Source: UBA4486 sp041984885
Lineage (GTDB): Bacteria > Pseudomonadota > Gammaproteobacteria > Eutrophobiales > Eutrophobiaceae
Direction: 5' to 3'
DNA length: 64,000 bases
Assembly (NCBI GenBank): GCA_041984885.1
Contig: JBHIXH010000006.1
Coordinates: 1 to 64,000 of the forward strand
A model generated the notes under the pieces. That model saw only the letters and a list, made by a program, of their open reading frames with translations. It was not told the DNA's origin and made no database searches. Both the position numbers and the translations under genes were made by a program. Numbering within the stretch: position 1 is the stretch's first letter; each line of letters opens with the position of its first letter. This document shows, piece by piece, positions 19,063 to 29,440 of this stretch.

Positions 19063-20217
19063 ATGCACGCACTTGCCGATTACGCTGCGAATCCGGAGCA
19101 GTCGAAAGGGCGGCAATACAAGGAAAACAAGCCGGCCCATCGCGATGAATATCAGCGTGACCGGGATCGGATTATTCACTCGGCCGCATTTCGTCGGCTC
19201 GAGTATAAAACCCAGGTATTCGTCAATCATGAAGGCGATATGTTTCGCACACGTCTTACGCACTCAATCGAAGTGGCGCAAATCGGACGCTCCATCGCCA
19301 GGGCATTACACGTCAATGAGGACCTGACCGAGGCAATCTGCCTGGCACACGATCTCGGTCATACCCCTTTTGGCCATGCCGGTCAGGATGAGTTGAATGA
19401 TTGTATGCGTACCTATGGCGGGTTTGAGCATAACCTGCAGTCACTCAGGGTCGTCGATCTACTCGAGGAAAAATACGCGGAATTTCCCGGTCTGAACCTG
19501 ACTTTCGAGACACGCGAGGGAATTTTAAAACATTGCTCGCAAAAGAATGCGCGTGAGCTGGGTGAGATAGGCCTGCGTTTTTTAAACAAGCAGCAGCAAA
19601 GCCTGGAAGGCCAGATAGCGAATGTGGCCGACGAGATTGCCTACAATAATCACGACGTGGATGATGGCTTGCGAGCCGGATTAATTGTCGTCAACCAGTT
19701 GCTTGAGTGTGAACTGTTTCGTACAGCGCATGAGCAGGTTATGCAGGAATATACCGGACTGGATCAAAAGAAGGTGATCCATGAGGTCATCCGTCGCATG
19801 ATTAATCGACTCGTCTGTGACCTGATTGATACAAGCCAGTCATTGATTAACCAGGTGGCACCGCATTCAACCGATGAAGTTCGAACAGCCGGAGAGAGCC
19901 TGGTTCAGCTCGGAACCGACACCGTTGATATCAATCGGGAGCTGAAAACCTTTCTGCGCAAGAACCTGTATCAGCACTACCACGTACATCGAATGACACA
20001 TAAGGCGCGCCTGATAATACGTTCGCTGTTTGATGCATTCATAGCCGATGTGAGGCTGTTACCGCACGATGTTCAGGCAAAAATGGATCAATCAGAAGGC
20101 GAACAATACTATCGATATATTTCAGACTATATTGCCGGCATGACTGATCGTTATGCTATCTCCGAATATGAGCGGGTATTCGGATCTGTTGTTTATCCGC
20201 AAGGGTTAAACAGTTAA
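19063..20217 (+). CDS. dgt: Deoxyguanosinetriphosphate triphosphohydrolase-like protein
   Basis: HD-domain dNTPase that removes triphosphate from dNTPs. 384 residues; H-R-D-E-Y-Q-R-D-R-D-R-I-I-H-S-A-A-F-R-R-L near the N-terminus, T-R-L-T-H-S-I-E-V-A, and the metal motif L-A-H-D-L-G-H-T-P-F-G-H-A-G. The later D-E-I-A-Y-N-N-H-D-V-D-D-G is typical of the short dGTPase-like class rather than E. coli Dgt itself. It lies 14 bases after aroB and 9 bases before the DamX-like gene, so it is probably co-transcribed. Confidence 0.9.
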   Translation: MHALADYAANPEQSKGRQYKENKPAHRDEYQRDRDRIIHSAAFRRLEYKTQVFVNHEGDMFRTRLTHSIEVAQIGRSIARALHVNEDLTEAICLAHDLGHTPFGHAGQDELNDCMRTYGGFEHNLQSLRVVDLLEEKYAEFPGLNLTFETREGILKHCSQKNARELGEIGLRFLNKQQQSLEGQIANVADEIAYNNHDVDDGLRAGLIVVNQLLECELFRTAHEQVMQEYTGLDQKKVIHEVIRRMINRLVCDLIDTSQSLINQVAPHSTDEVRTAGESLVQLGTDTVDINRELKTFLRKNLYQHYHVHRMTHKARLIIRSLFDAFIADVRLLPHDVQAKMDQSEGEQYYRYISDYIAGMTDRYAISEYERVFGSVVYPQGLNS

Positions 20218-20226
20218 CCCGATTCA

Positions 20227-21822
20227 ATGTCGAAAAAAGCTGACAACCTGGACAGATACTTTTCTGCCTATGATCTGGAACAGGATCCATTCCCGGTTGA
20301 AACTGTCGATGACACCTACTATGCCATCAGTGAGCTCGAACATCGTCTTGAACTGACTCAACACCTGATCAATTTCAGCGATCGCATCCTGTTATTTACC
20401 GGCGATTCGGGGTTGGGGAAAACGGCGTTCCTGAATCGACTTTCCAGTGAAGCGGAACAACACTGGGTGTTGAGCCGACTGGATATTACCGGTGGAGAGA
20501 CACAACTACAGATCCTTGAATCCTTGTTTCAACAAAACCAGCTGGATTTCCATGCCGGGTTGCTAACAGAGTCGGCACTGCAACAGTTATCTGCCCGGTT
20601 TGAAAATAATATTCAAAACGGTTTCAAAAACGTGCTGTTGGTTGATGATGCACAGCTGTTGACGGCCAGCGCGCTGAACCTTTTATTGTTGTTAAACAGG
20701 CCGACAACAAATGATCAGGTGGTACACCTGGTTATCATGAGCAGTGAAGATATTTCCTCATTGTTGGTGCAACAGGAAAACGATTACCTGCATAAACTGG
20801 AGTTGCCGTTGTTATCCGAAGAGCAAACGTTCGGTTATATTCGCCATCGAATGCGGAATGCTGAACCGGGTTTTGATCAACTGTTCAAACCGGATCAACT
20901 AAAAAATATTTATAAGACTTCAGGTGGCAATCCCGGCCTGATCAATCAACTGGCAGCCAGATCCCTGCAGGATCCCTCCATCGCCGGCCAGCAGAAGCAG
21001 ACCCGGTCAGCGTTATCGTTTGCCACAGCGTTACTGGATGGCAGGGTAACGATCATTATCAGCCTGCTTCTTGTTACCGCGTTTGTTGTCGTCGTGTTGA
21101 ACCAGGAAACAGAAGAGACGAAAGAAAAAATTGATATTGCCCTGCCGCAAACGCAGTCGACGCCGCCACAACCACCGAAGGCAGAAGTGATTCGGCCTGA
21201 AGCGGATGAAATTGTAACGATAGAGGAGCCCGGCAAGCGGCCAAACGAGTATCTGGATGAAACCGCGGAACCGGCAGAAGATTTGCCGGCGCCGATGATC
21301 GCGGAACAAAACCGGCAGCCTATTGAACACGCTGCCAGTGCAACGGCAGAACCGGTTGAGGTGCCGGTCGTAGCTGAGCCATCAGCCACGGTCGAACCCG
21401 AACCGGAATCACCGGTCGATACGGTCGAGACGATAGCCGCAACCTCACCGGAACCCGAATTGATCGCAACTGAGTCCGGCCCGGAACCGGCCAGCTCAGA
21501 GCCAAAGCCGGCAGCGCAAAACACATCCGGTTTTAAAGGAGCTGACTGGCTCAAACAACAGGCCGCGAGTAAATATGTGCTGCAATTGATTGGGGCTCAT
21601 GACCCGGATGTCATCAACAAACTGCTGGCGGCAAATCCTTCCATCTACGACAAGGTCGCCAGGTTCACAACAGTGAATGACGACAAGCGCTGGTATGTAC
21701 TCGTCTACGGCTTATTTGACGGTCGGGATCAGGCCGCCGCACACGTGCCCAAGTTGCCGAAAGGATTGCAGGCACTGGGCCCCTGGCCACGCTCGATCGC
21801 AAGTATTCAGCAGGATCTGTAA
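20227..21822 (+). CDS. DamX-like AAA ATPase with SPOR domain
   Basis: 531 residues. N-terminal ExeA/GspA-like ATPase module: Walker A G-D-S-G-L-G-K-T-A-F, Walker B V-L-L-V-D-D-A-Q-L-L. One membrane helix follows (I-I-I-S-L-L-L-V-T-A-F-V-V-V-V-L), then a long Pro/Glu/Ala-rich periplasmic linker of about 170 residues and a C-terminal SPOR domain (Y-V-L-Q-L-I-G-A-H, W-Y-V-L-V-Y-G-L-F). The aroKB-damX context matches. It likely acts at the division septum through peptidoglycan binding. This is the second SPOR protein in the window. Confidence 0.87.
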   Translation: MSKKADNLDRYFSAYDLEQDPFPVETVDDTYYAISELEHRLELTQHLINFSDRILLFTGDSGLGKTAFLNRLSSEAEQHWVLSRLDITGGETQLQILESLFQQNQLDFHAGLLTESALQQLSARFENNIQNGFKNVLLVDDAQLLTASALNLLLLLNRPTTNDQVVHLVIMSSEDISSLLVQQENDYLHKLELPLLSEEQTFGYIRHRMRNAEPGFDQLFKPDQLKNIYKTSGGNPGLINQLAARSLQDPSIAGQQKQTRSALSFATALLDGRVTIIISLLLVTAFVVVVLNQETEETKEKIDIALPQTQSTPPQPPKAEVIRPEADEIVTIEEPGKRPNEYLDETAEPAEDLPAPMIAEQNRQPIEHAASATAEPVEVPVVAEPSATVEPEPESPVDTVETIAATSPEPELIATESGPEPASSEPKPAAQNTSGFKGADWLKQQAASKYVLQLIGAHDPDVINKLLAANPSIYDKVARFTTVNDDKRWYVLVYGLFDGRDQAAAHVPKLPKGLQALGPWPRSIASIQQDL

Positions 21823-21951
21823 TAGAAACCCGCGAAAATGTTGCAGCACAAAATCAGTTATTTTGCGATAAAAAGCAGATAAAATACGTCAAATGACTCT
21901 AAATGCTTCAAAATTCAATAATTTAAACTGTAATATAATTGTCCGATTTCG

Positions 21952-21980
21952 GTGACATCAATGCCTCTCTTGATTATAAT
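21952..21980 (+). promoter_or_regulatory. Sigma-70 promoter for gltBD
   Basis: A -35 hexamer GTGACA (21952-21957, five of six to consensus) is followed by exactly 17 bases and a perfect -10 TATAAT (21975-21980). Transcription would start near 21987, leaving a 5' leader of about 160 bases before the gltB ATG. Confidence 0.8.
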
Positions 21981-21986
21981 TTCGCG

Positions 21987-22146
21987 TCCCGCTTGGGGGT
22001 GGGGTGCACTGCAATATTTATAATAATCACAAGGTGTTAGCCGGGCAGGATGTCGGCCACCATAACAACCATTGCGCAGTAAACATTAATTTCTCAAAAC
22101 AGGTCCTGCGGCTTGCGGTGCCTGTTAGCACGTGGATGTACTAGAT
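21987..22146 (+). other. Long 5' leader of gltB
   Basis: The gap from 21823 to 22146 has no gene. Its first part is AT-rich and carries the promoter; the transcribed part contains a G-rich tract (GGGGGTGGGG near 21995), an A/T stretch and short self-complementary pieces (GCCG/CGGC around 22039-22056). I cannot assign it to a known riboswitch; it may be a simple long leader. Confidence 0.35.
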
Positions 22147-25100
22147 ATGAAGTTTTCACAAAATAATTATTCACAATCCGGCCAGCAGACCGGTCTTTAT
22201 GAGCCGAGCACGGAACACGATGCCTGTGGTGTCGGTTTTATCGTGCACATGAAGGGACAGAAGTCACACTCGATCATCGACGATGCCCTGACGCTGCTGA
22301 AAAACCTGTTGCATCGTGGCGCCTGTGGCTGCGAGGAAAACACCGGTGACGGTGTCGGCATCCTACTCCAGAAACCGGATAAATTTTTCCAGCGCGTCTG
22401 TCGCGAGATCAATATTGAATTACCTGAATCGGAAAACTACGGCGCGGGCATGGTCTTTCTCCCCGTGGATCCGGAACAATCAAAAGAATGTCAGCAAATA
22501 TTTGAAAACATCATAAAGGAAGAAGGACAAACACTGCTCGGCTGGCGCGATGTCCCCACCGATGACAGCCTGCTGGGCCCTTCTGCAAAAAAAGACGAAC
22601 CAACGTTTAAACAGATTTTTATTGGCAAGGCCGATGGCATGGATTCAGCCGCGTTTGATCGCAAGTTGTATGTCATTCGCAAGCGCGTCGAACACCAGGT
22701 GTGGGGCTCCAGCCTGTCACAACAAAACCTGTTTTATATTCCTTCACTGTCCTATCGCACCTTTGTTTACAAGGGTATGTTAACCGGTGAACAGATCGAA
22801 CCGATGTTTCCGGAGATAGGCGATCCGGACGTGGAATCCGCGATGGCATTGGTGCATCAACGTTTCTCCACGAATACGTTCCCGGAATGGCGACTTGCGC
22901 ATCCGTTCCGCTATGTGGCACACAATGGTGAGATCAATACCGCGCGCGGTAACGCCAACTGGATGCGTGCACGTGAGTCGTTGTGTGAATCGGATTTGTT
23001 TGGCGATGATCTGCAAAAGTTATTTCCGATTGTGATCGAGGGCGGTTCAGACTCGGCTACGTTTGATAACGTCATGGAATTTTTACACATGGCCGGCCGA
23101 CCATTACCACATGCCGTGTTAATGATGATCCCGGAAGCCTGGGCCGGCCATGAAACGATGGATGCAAAGCGCAAGGCGTTTTATGAATATCACGCCTGCC
23201 TGATGGAACCCTGGGATGGACCGGCCTCGATTGCCTTCACCGACGGTGAAGTGATCGGAGCCGTACTGGATAGAAATGGTCTGCGACCGTCACGTTATTA
23301 TGTGACAAAGGACGACAAGGTGATCATGGCTTCCGAAGTCGGTGTGCTGGATGTTGCACCGGAAAATGTACTGATCAAGGAACGCCTGCATCCCGGTCGT
23401 ATCTTTATGGTCGATACCGGCGAAGGTCGCATCATTGACGATGAAGAAATCAAGAGCGAATTTATAAATGAAAACCCGTATGGCGAATGGTTGAAAGACA
23501 ACATGATGCCAATCGGTAGCCTGCCGGAACCGAAACACATTACCGGTACCGACCTGGACACCTTGTTGCAGCGTCAACAGGCGTTTGGCTATACACATGA
23601 AGACCTGCGTATCCTAATGGCACCGATGGCTGCCAAGGGAATGGAACCGACCGGTTCGATGGGCACCGACGCCGCGCTGGCGGTGTTATCGAATCGATCA
23701 CGCCTGCTGTACGATTATTTCAAACAGCTGTTTGCCCAGGTGACGAATCCTCCACTGGATGGCATCCGGGAAGAACTGGTGACGCAGGTCGGTTCAGTCG
23801 TCGGCCCGGAAAAGAACCCGTTAAAACCCGCGCCGGAACATTGCCGCCAGATTAAACTGAATTCACCGGTCATTACGAACGAGGAACTGGCCCGCATCCG
23901 CGATATGGATCTGCCGGGATTTAAATCGATCGTGCTGCCCATCACCTATCCGGTCGCCGATGGCAGCCAGGGTATGGAAACAGCCATTGATCGCTTATGC
24001 AAGCAAGCCGACAAGGCAATCGAAGACGGTTATACCTATTTTATTCTTTCTGACCGCGACATCGACAAGGACAACGCGCCGATCCCGGCGTTGCTGGCCG
24101 TCTCCGCTGTGCACAATTACCTGGTAAGAAACAGCACGCGTTCACAGATCAGCATGGTGCTCGAATCCGGCGAGCCGAGAGAGGTGCATCACTTTGCCGT
24201 GCTGCTCGGCTACGGTGTCGGTTGTATCAACCCGTACCTGGCGTTTGAATCGCTCGCGGATTTGATCGGCAAGGGGCATATCCCGCAGATGGATCACAAC
24301 AAGGCGGTGAAGAATTTTATCAAGGCAGTGAACAAGGGATTGATCAAGATCATGGGCAAGATGGGGATCTCGACGATACAGTCGTATCGTGGTGCGCAGA
24401 TCTTCGAGGCAATTGGTTTAAACAAGGAATTTGTCGACAAGTATTTTACCTGGACAGCATCCCGTGTCGGCGGTGTGGGCATTGATGTCATTGCGCGTGA
24501 GGCCAGTCATCGACATCACAACGCGTTTCCGGATCGCCCGGTGAAACGACCGGACCTGGAATGGGGCGGCGAATATCAATGGCGTCGTGACGGTGAATAT
24601 CATTTATTCAATCCGAACACCGTGTTCAAGCTGCAGCACGCGACCCGTTCCGGCCAATACAAGATATTCAAGGAATACACCTCGCTCGTGGATACGCAGA
24701 ATGAAAACATCGCGACCTTGCGCGGTCTGTTTGAATTCAAGTCAGGCGAATCGATTCCCATCGAGGAAGTCGAGCCGATTGAAAACATCATGAAACGTTT
24801 TTCCACCGGTGCGATGTCATACGGCTCGATCAGCAAGCAGGCGCATGAAACCCTGGCGATTGCGATGAACCGCATTGGCGGTAAATCGAATACGGGCGAA
24901 GGGGGTGAAGACCCGGATCGGTTTATCCCGGACGAGAACGGTGATCTTAGAAGAAGTTCGATTAAACAGGTAGCCTCCGGTCGCTTCGGTGTCACCAGTC
25001 ATTACCTGGTGAACGCGGACGATATCCAGATCAAGATGGCACAAGGCGCCAAGCCGGGTGAGGGCGGCCAGTTACCGGGCACGAAGGTTTATCCCTGGAT

Positions 25101-26721
25101 TGCCAAGGTGCGCGGGTCGACGGCCGGAGTTGGATTGATCTCGCCACCGCCACACCATGACATCTATTCTATTGAAGACCTGGCGCAACTGATCCATGAC
25201 CTGAAGAATGCGAACCCCGAGGCACGCATCCATGTGAAGCTGGTCGCTGAAGTCGGTGTCGGCACGGTCGCGGCCGGTGTCGCCAAGGCGCACTCCGATG
25301 TTGTGCTGATTTCCGGATACGACGGCGGTACCGGTGCCTCACCGGTGACCTCGCTAAAACATGCTGGTCTGCCGTGGGAACTCGGCCTAGCCGAGACGCA
25401 ACAGGTACTCATCCAGAATGGCTTGCGCGACCGCATCGTCGTGCAAACCGATGGCCAGTTAAAGACCGGCCGTGATGTCATCATTGCCGCGTTGTTAGGC
25501 GCAGAGGAGTTCGGTTTCTCTACCGCGCCGCTCGTGGTCATGGGTTGCATCATGATGCGTGTCTGTCATTTGAATACGTGCCCGGTCGGCGTTGCCACGC
25601 AAAACCCGGAACTGACCAGGAAGTTTGCCGGTCAGCCCGAGTTCGTCGAAAACTTTTTCAAATACATCGCCGAGGAAGTGCGTGAATACATGGCGGAACT
25701 GGGTTTCCGAACCGTTAATGAGATGATTGGCCAGGTCGACAAGCTGAACGTGAAAAAAGCGGTCGAACACTGGAAGGCAAAAGGTCTGGATTTCTCGAAG
25801 ATCCTGTACAAGCCGGAGCCAAGACCCGGTGATGAAATCTATTGCGTTAACGAGCAGGATCACGGCCTGGATAAATCCCTTGATGTGACCAAACTGGTAC
25901 CGTTGTGCAAGGAAGCGTTAGACAACAAGAAAAAGGTCGACATCATCCTGCCGATTAAAAACACGAACCGTACCGTCGGTACAATCCTCGGTTATCACAT
26001 CACGAAGAAATACGGTGCGGAAGGCTTACCGGAAGACACGGTCAATGTGCATTTCAATGGCTCGGCCGGTATGAGCTTCGGTGCCTTTGTACCAAGAGGC
26101 GTGACGATGACGCTGGAAGGCGATGCGAACGACTACATTGGCAAAGGCTTGTCCGGTGGCAAGATCATTGTCTATCCGCCACGGCATTCGACGTTCGTCC
26201 CGGAAGAAAACATACTGGTCGGCAACGTTGTCTTGTACGGCGCTACCAGCGGTGAAGCCTATTTCCGTGGCATCGCCGGCGAGCGTTTCTGCGTACGCAA
26301 CAGTGGTGTGCATACCGTTGTCGAAGGCGTTGGCGACCACGGTTGCGAATACATGACCGGTGGTCGTGTCGTCATCATCGGCAAGACCGGGCGTAACTTT
26401 GCGGCCGGCATGTCTGGTGGTGTTGCCTATGTGCTGGATCAAGAGGGTGATTTTGCCATTCGTTGTAACAAGGACATGGTCGATCTGGACCCGTTAAACG
26501 AGGACGAAGACCTGGAACTGGTGAAAACGCTGTTAACAAAACACCTGGACTACACGCAAAGCACGGTCGCGAAAAACATTCTCGATCACTGGAGCCGTTA
26601 TCAATCAAAATTTGTCAAGGTTATGCCAAAAGATTACAAACGCGTGCTCGCCGCGATCAAGCGGGCCAAAGAAGCCGGTACATCGATCGACGAAGCCGTC
26701 ATGGAGGCCGCTCATGGGTAA
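22147..26721 (+). CDS. gltB: Glutamate synthase (NADPH) large subunit
   Basis: Converts glutamine and 2-oxoglutarate to two glutamates. 1524 residues from the ATG at 22147 (an in-frame GTG at 22132 is less likely). A short propeptide precedes the catalytic Cys in E-H-D-A-C-G-V-G-F, the type-2 amidotransferase nucleophile freed by processing. The FMN synthase domain follows with the [3Fe-4S] motif C-x5-C-x4-C (C-I-M-M-R-V-C-H-L-N-T-C), then the C-terminal GXGXG helix domain. Overlaps gltD by eight bases. Confidence 0.97.
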   Translation: MKFSQNNYSQSGQQTGLYEPSTEHDACGVGFIVHMKGQKSHSIIDDALTLLKNLLHRGACGCEENTGDGVGILLQKPDKFFQRVCREINIELPESENYGAGMVFLPVDPEQSKECQQIFENIIKEEGQTLLGWRDVPTDDSLLGPSAKKDEPTFKQIFIGKADGMDSAAFDRKLYVIRKRVEHQVWGSSLSQQNLFYIPSLSYRTFVYKGMLTGEQIEPMFPEIGDPDVESAMALVHQRFSTNTFPEWRLAHPFRYVAHNGEINTARGNANWMRARESLCESDLFGDDLQKLFPIVIEGGSDSATFDNVMEFLHMAGRPLPHAVLMMIPEAWAGHETMDAKRKAFYEYHACLMEPWDGPASIAFTDGEVIGAVLDRNGLRPSRYYVTKDDKVIMASEVGVLDVAPENVLIKERLHPGRIFMVDTGEGRIIDDEEIKSEFINENPYGEWLKDNMMPIGSLPEPKHITGTDLDTLLQRQQAFGYTHEDLRILMAPMAAKGMEPTGSMGTDAALAVLSNRSRLLYDYFKQLFAQVTNPPLDGIREELVTQVGSVVGPEKNPLKPAPEHCRQIKLNSPVITNEELARIRDMDLPGFKSIVLPITYPVADGSQGMETAIDRLCKQADKAIEDGYTYFILSDRDIDKDNAPIPALLAVSAVHNYLVRNSTRSQISMVLESGEPREVHHFAVLLGYGVGCINPYLAFESLADLIGKGHIPQMDHNKAVKNFIKAVNKGLIKIMGKMGISTIQSYRGAQIFEAIGLNKEFVDKYFTWTASRVGGVGIDVIAREASHRHHNAFPDRPVKRPDLEWGGEYQWRRDGEYHLFNPNTVFKLQHATRSGQYKIFKEYTSLVDTQNENIATLRGLFEFKSGESIPIEEVEPIENIMKRFSTGAMSYGSISKQAHETLAIAMNRIGGKSNTGEGGEDPDRFIPDENGDLRRSSIKQVASGRFGVTSHYLVNADDIQIKMAQGAKPGEGGQLPGTKVYPWIAKVRGSTAGVGLISPPPHHDIYSIEDLAQLIHDLKNANPEARIHVKLVAEVGVGTVAAGVAKAHSDVVLISGYDGGTGASPVTSLKHAGLPWELGLAETQQVLIQNGLRDRIVVQTDGQLKTGRDVIIAALLGAEEFGFSTAPLVVMGCIMMRVCHLNTCPVGVATQNPELTRKFAGQPEFVENFFKYIAEEVREYMAELGFRTVNEMIGQVDKLNVKKAVEHWKAKGLDFSKILYKPEPRPGDEIYCVNEQDHGLDKSLDVTKLVPLCKEALDNKKKVDIILPIKNTNRTVGTILGYHITKKYGAEGLPEDTVNVHFNGSAGMSFGAFVPRGVTMTLEGDANDYIGKGLSGGKIIVYPPRHSTFVPEENILVGNVVLYGATSGEAYFRGIAGERFCVRNSGVHTVVEGVGDHGCEYMTGGRVVIIGKTGRNFAAGMSGGVAYVLDQEGDFAIRCNKDMVDLDPLNEDEDLELVKTLLTKHLDYTQSTVAKNILDHWSRYQSKFVKVMPKDYKRVLAAIKRAKEAGTSIDEAVMEAAHG

Positions 26722-28159
26722 GGCCACCGGTTTTATGGAAAAGGGGCGCGTTAAACAACCGTATCGCCCGGTCGAAGAACGGGTAAAAGATTACCGCCAG
26801 GTCATGCAGCCATGGCCGGTCGAACCGTTAAAGGAACAGGCCGCACGTTGCATGGATTGCGGTATCCCGTTTTGTCATCAGGGCTGCCCGCTCGGAAACC
26901 TGATCCCGGACTGGAACGATCTCGTCTACCGCGATCAATGGAACGACGCGATCAAACGTTTGCATGCAACGAATAACTTTCCGGAATTCACCGGCACCCT
27001 GTGTCCGGCACCGTGCGAAGGTTCATGTGTACTCGGCATCAACGATGATCCGGTCACGATCAAGGCGGTCGAACTGTCGATCATCGACAAGGCCTGGGAA
27101 AACGGCTGGGTCAAACCGCTGCCACCGGAAAAGAAAACCGGTAAAAAGGTTGCTGTTGTCGGTTCCGGCCCCGCCGGTCTGGCCGCGGCGCAACAGCTTG
27201 CCCGGGCCGGGCACGATGTGACGTTGTTTGAACGCGACGATCGTATCGGTGGTTTACTCCGCTATGGCATACCGGAATTCAAAATGGAAAAACGTGTGCT
27301 AGACCGTCGCCTGGAACAGATGGAAGCCGAGGGTGTCACGTTCAGGACCAATGCGCATGTCGGTGACAATGTGTCGGTGGAAGAATTAAGGAACGAGTTT
27401 GATGCCTTGTTATTAACCGGCGGTGCCTGTGATCGGCGCGACCTGCCGGTCGAAGGCCGTGAACTAAAAGGCATCTACCAGGCGATGGATTACCTGCCGA
27501 TGCAAAACCGTGTCTGTGAGGGTGATGAACCGCAAGCCGATTTTATCAGTGCCAAGGATAAGCACGTCATCATCATCGGTGGTGGTGATACCGGTGCCGA
27601 CTGTCTCGGTACCGCCAACCGCCAGGGCTGTGCGTCTGTGCACCAACTCGAGATCATGCCGGAACCGCCGAAGGCACGCGCGGCCGATAACCCGTGGCCG
27701 GAGTGGCCACGCATCTTCCGTACCGCATCAGCGCATGAAGAAGGTGTCGAACGTGTTTATTCTGTTTCAACAAAGAAATTTATCGATGACGGCAACGGCA
27801 ATGTCAAGGCATTGCAACTGGTTAACGTGGAATTAAAAGTTGTCGATGGTCGATTAAACTTTGAAGAAGTCGCCGGCAGTGAACATGAACTGCCGTGTGA
27901 CCTGGCACTGCTGGCAATGGGTTTTGTTGGCCCGGAAAAACCCGGCATGCTGGAACAACTCGGTTGTGAACTCGACGGTCGTGGCAATGTCATCGCCGAT
28001 CCCAAAACCTGGATGACCAGTGTCGATGGTGTCTTTGCCGCCGGGGACATGCGTCGTGGTCAGAGTTTGATCGTCTGGGCGATTGCCGAGGGACGGAGCG
28101 CGGCTGCGGGGATTGATTCTTATCTGATGGGTGAGACGGATCTCCCAGCCCCGGTTTAG
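26714..28159 (+). CDS. gltD: Glutamate synthase (NADPH) small subunit
   Basis: Supplies electrons from NADPH through FAD and Fe-S clusters to GltB. 481 residues; N-terminal cluster cysteines C-M-D-C-G-I-P-F-C-H-Q-G-C-P and C-P-A-P-C-E-G-S-C, FAD site G-S-G-P-A-G-L-A-A, NADPH site G-G-G-D-T-G-A-D-C, and the FAD-closing G-V-F-A-A-G-D-M-R-R-G-Q-S-L. The start is the ATG inside the gltB end (26714), giving translational coupling. Confidence 0.97.
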   Translation: MGKATGFMEKGRVKQPYRPVEERVKDYRQVMQPWPVEPLKEQAARCMDCGIPFCHQGCPLGNLIPDWNDLVYRDQWNDAIKRLHATNNFPEFTGTLCPAPCEGSCVLGINDDPVTIKAVELSIIDKAWENGWVKPLPPEKKTGKKVAVVGSGPAGLAAAQQLARAGHDVTLFERDDRIGGLLRYGIPEFKMEKRVLDRRLEQMEAEGVTFRTNAHVGDNVSVEELRNEFDALLLTGGACDRRDLPVEGRELKGIYQAMDYLPMQNRVCEGDEPQADFISAKDKHVIIIGGGDTGADCLGTANRQGCASVHQLEIMPEPPKARAADNPWPEWPRIFRTASAHEEGVERVYSVSTKKFIDDGNGNVKALQLVNVELKVVDGRLNFEEVAGSEHELPCDLALLAMGFVGPEKPGMLEQLGCELDGRGNVIADPKTWMTSVDGVFAAGDMRRGQSLIVWAIAEGRSAAAGIDSYLMGETDLPAPV

Positions 28160-28255
28160 CATACATGCTGACAGAATTATCAATAAATCATACTGAGAGA
28201 AATATATTGTAGAGCTTTATATCTTTTTACGGAGAAAATTGAGGAGATACTTGGG

Positions 28256-29380
28256 ATGAGTTTTAAATCAATATTTTTACATGGAATTATTTTCACGGCT
28301 ATATGTTTCACTGGTTGCCAGGGCCCAACAACTAAAACTATTAAACCCAATGATGCTTCAGTCGAATTAGAAGCGGCTAAACAGCGAGAAATAGCTCTAC
28401 AAGAAGCACTTCATAGTCATATTAGACTTAATCGGGTCGGTTTCCCAATTCTTAAAGCCGGACTGCCTCTTTGTAAAGATCGAGTAACTACTTCAAACAT
28501 CGGTATTGCAATCTCTAATAAATATGAGTTTGATGATGAATATAGAGATACCGCTATGTTGATGTTTGATCTAGGGGAACCTTTAAAACTTATTCATGTA
28601 TATAAAAATTCTCCGGCGGAGGCCGCAGGTCTAAAAAAAGGTGATGTAATTATATCTCTCAATGGAGAAGATTCGCCCACTGGAAATAATGCAAGGAAAA
28701 AATTTATAAAATCTATAAGAGATGAATCTAAAGAAAATTCGAATTTATCTTTTAAAGTTAGAAGAGGTCAGGAGGATCGAATTATCAGTGTGGCAACCAT
28801 AGAAACGTGTGACTATCCATTAAGTGTTTCAGGAGACACTTCAGTAAATGCGTATGCAGATGGCAATCAAATAGTCTTCCATCAAGGCATGATGGATTTT
28901 GCCAAAGATGATAATGAGCTTGCCTTGGTCATCGGACATGAACTGGCACATAACTCAATGAGACATATAGATGCCAAACGGATTAATGCTCTTGGCGGGT
29001 TTTTAGTTGATTTATTGTTTGCTGCATTAGGAGCTAATACGCAAGGTGCATTTACTAAAATGGCAGCACAGGCATATAGCCAAGAATTTGAGGCGGAAGC
29101 AGATTATGTCGGTCTTTATATAAATGAGCTGGCAGGATACGATATTTCGGATGCGCAATATTTTTGGCGGAGAATGGGTGTCAAACATCCTGGTGCTATA
29201 GATAAAAATCACGCTGCCTCACACCCATCCACTCCCGAGAGATTTGTTGCAATTGAAGAGTCTGTTAAGGAGATTGAAGCGAAAAAGATAGCTGGCGAAG
29301 TTTTAATGCCAAATATAGATGATGAAGTGGTAGCTCAAAGAGATCCACCTCCCGAGGCTGTCGAGTTAGGGTTTAAGTAA
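28256..29380 (+). CDS. M48-family metalloprotease lipoprotein with PDZ domain
   Basis: 374 residues. Signal peptide with lipobox-like F-T-G-C, so probably membrane-anchored in the periplasm. A PDZ domain comes first (V-Y-K-N-S-P-A-E-A-A-G-L-K-K-G-D-V-I), then the zinc protease motif G-H-E-L-A-H-N-S-M-R-H and the third ligand Glu in F-E-A-E-A-D-Y-V-G. The PDZ-before-M48 order differs from BepA/LoiP, which lack PDZ. Visibly AT-richer than gltD and hemE, with many AAA/ATA codons, suggesting acquisition. GAGGAG precedes the start. Likely envelope quality control (inference). Confidence 0.82.
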   Translation: MSFKSIFLHGIIFTAICFTGCQGPTTKTIKPNDASVELEAAKQREIALQEALHSHIRLNRVGFPILKAGLPLCKDRVTTSNIGIAISNKYEFDDEYRDTAMLMFDLGEPLKLIHVYKNSPAEAAGLKKGDVIISLNGEDSPTGNNARKKFIKSIRDESKENSNLSFKVRRGQEDRIISVATIETCDYPLSVSGDTSVNAYADGNQIVFHQGMMDFAKDDNELALVIGHELAHNSMRHIDAKRINALGGFLVDLLFAALGANTQGAFTKMAAQAYSQEFEAEADYVGLYINELAGYDISDAQYFWRRMGVKHPGAIDKNHAASHPSTPERFVAIEESVKEIEAKKIAGEVLMPNIDDEVVAQRDPPPEAVELGFK

Positions 29381-29440
29381 ACTAAAAGATATCCAGACCA
29401 CAGCTTTTCTGCTGAATCAGATAGGTCAGCGTGGATTTAC

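Noticed and set aside
29027..29212. Small leftward frame within the M48 gene
   Set aside because: It is antisense to the zinc-protease region, and the protease motifs are clearly in the rightward frame.
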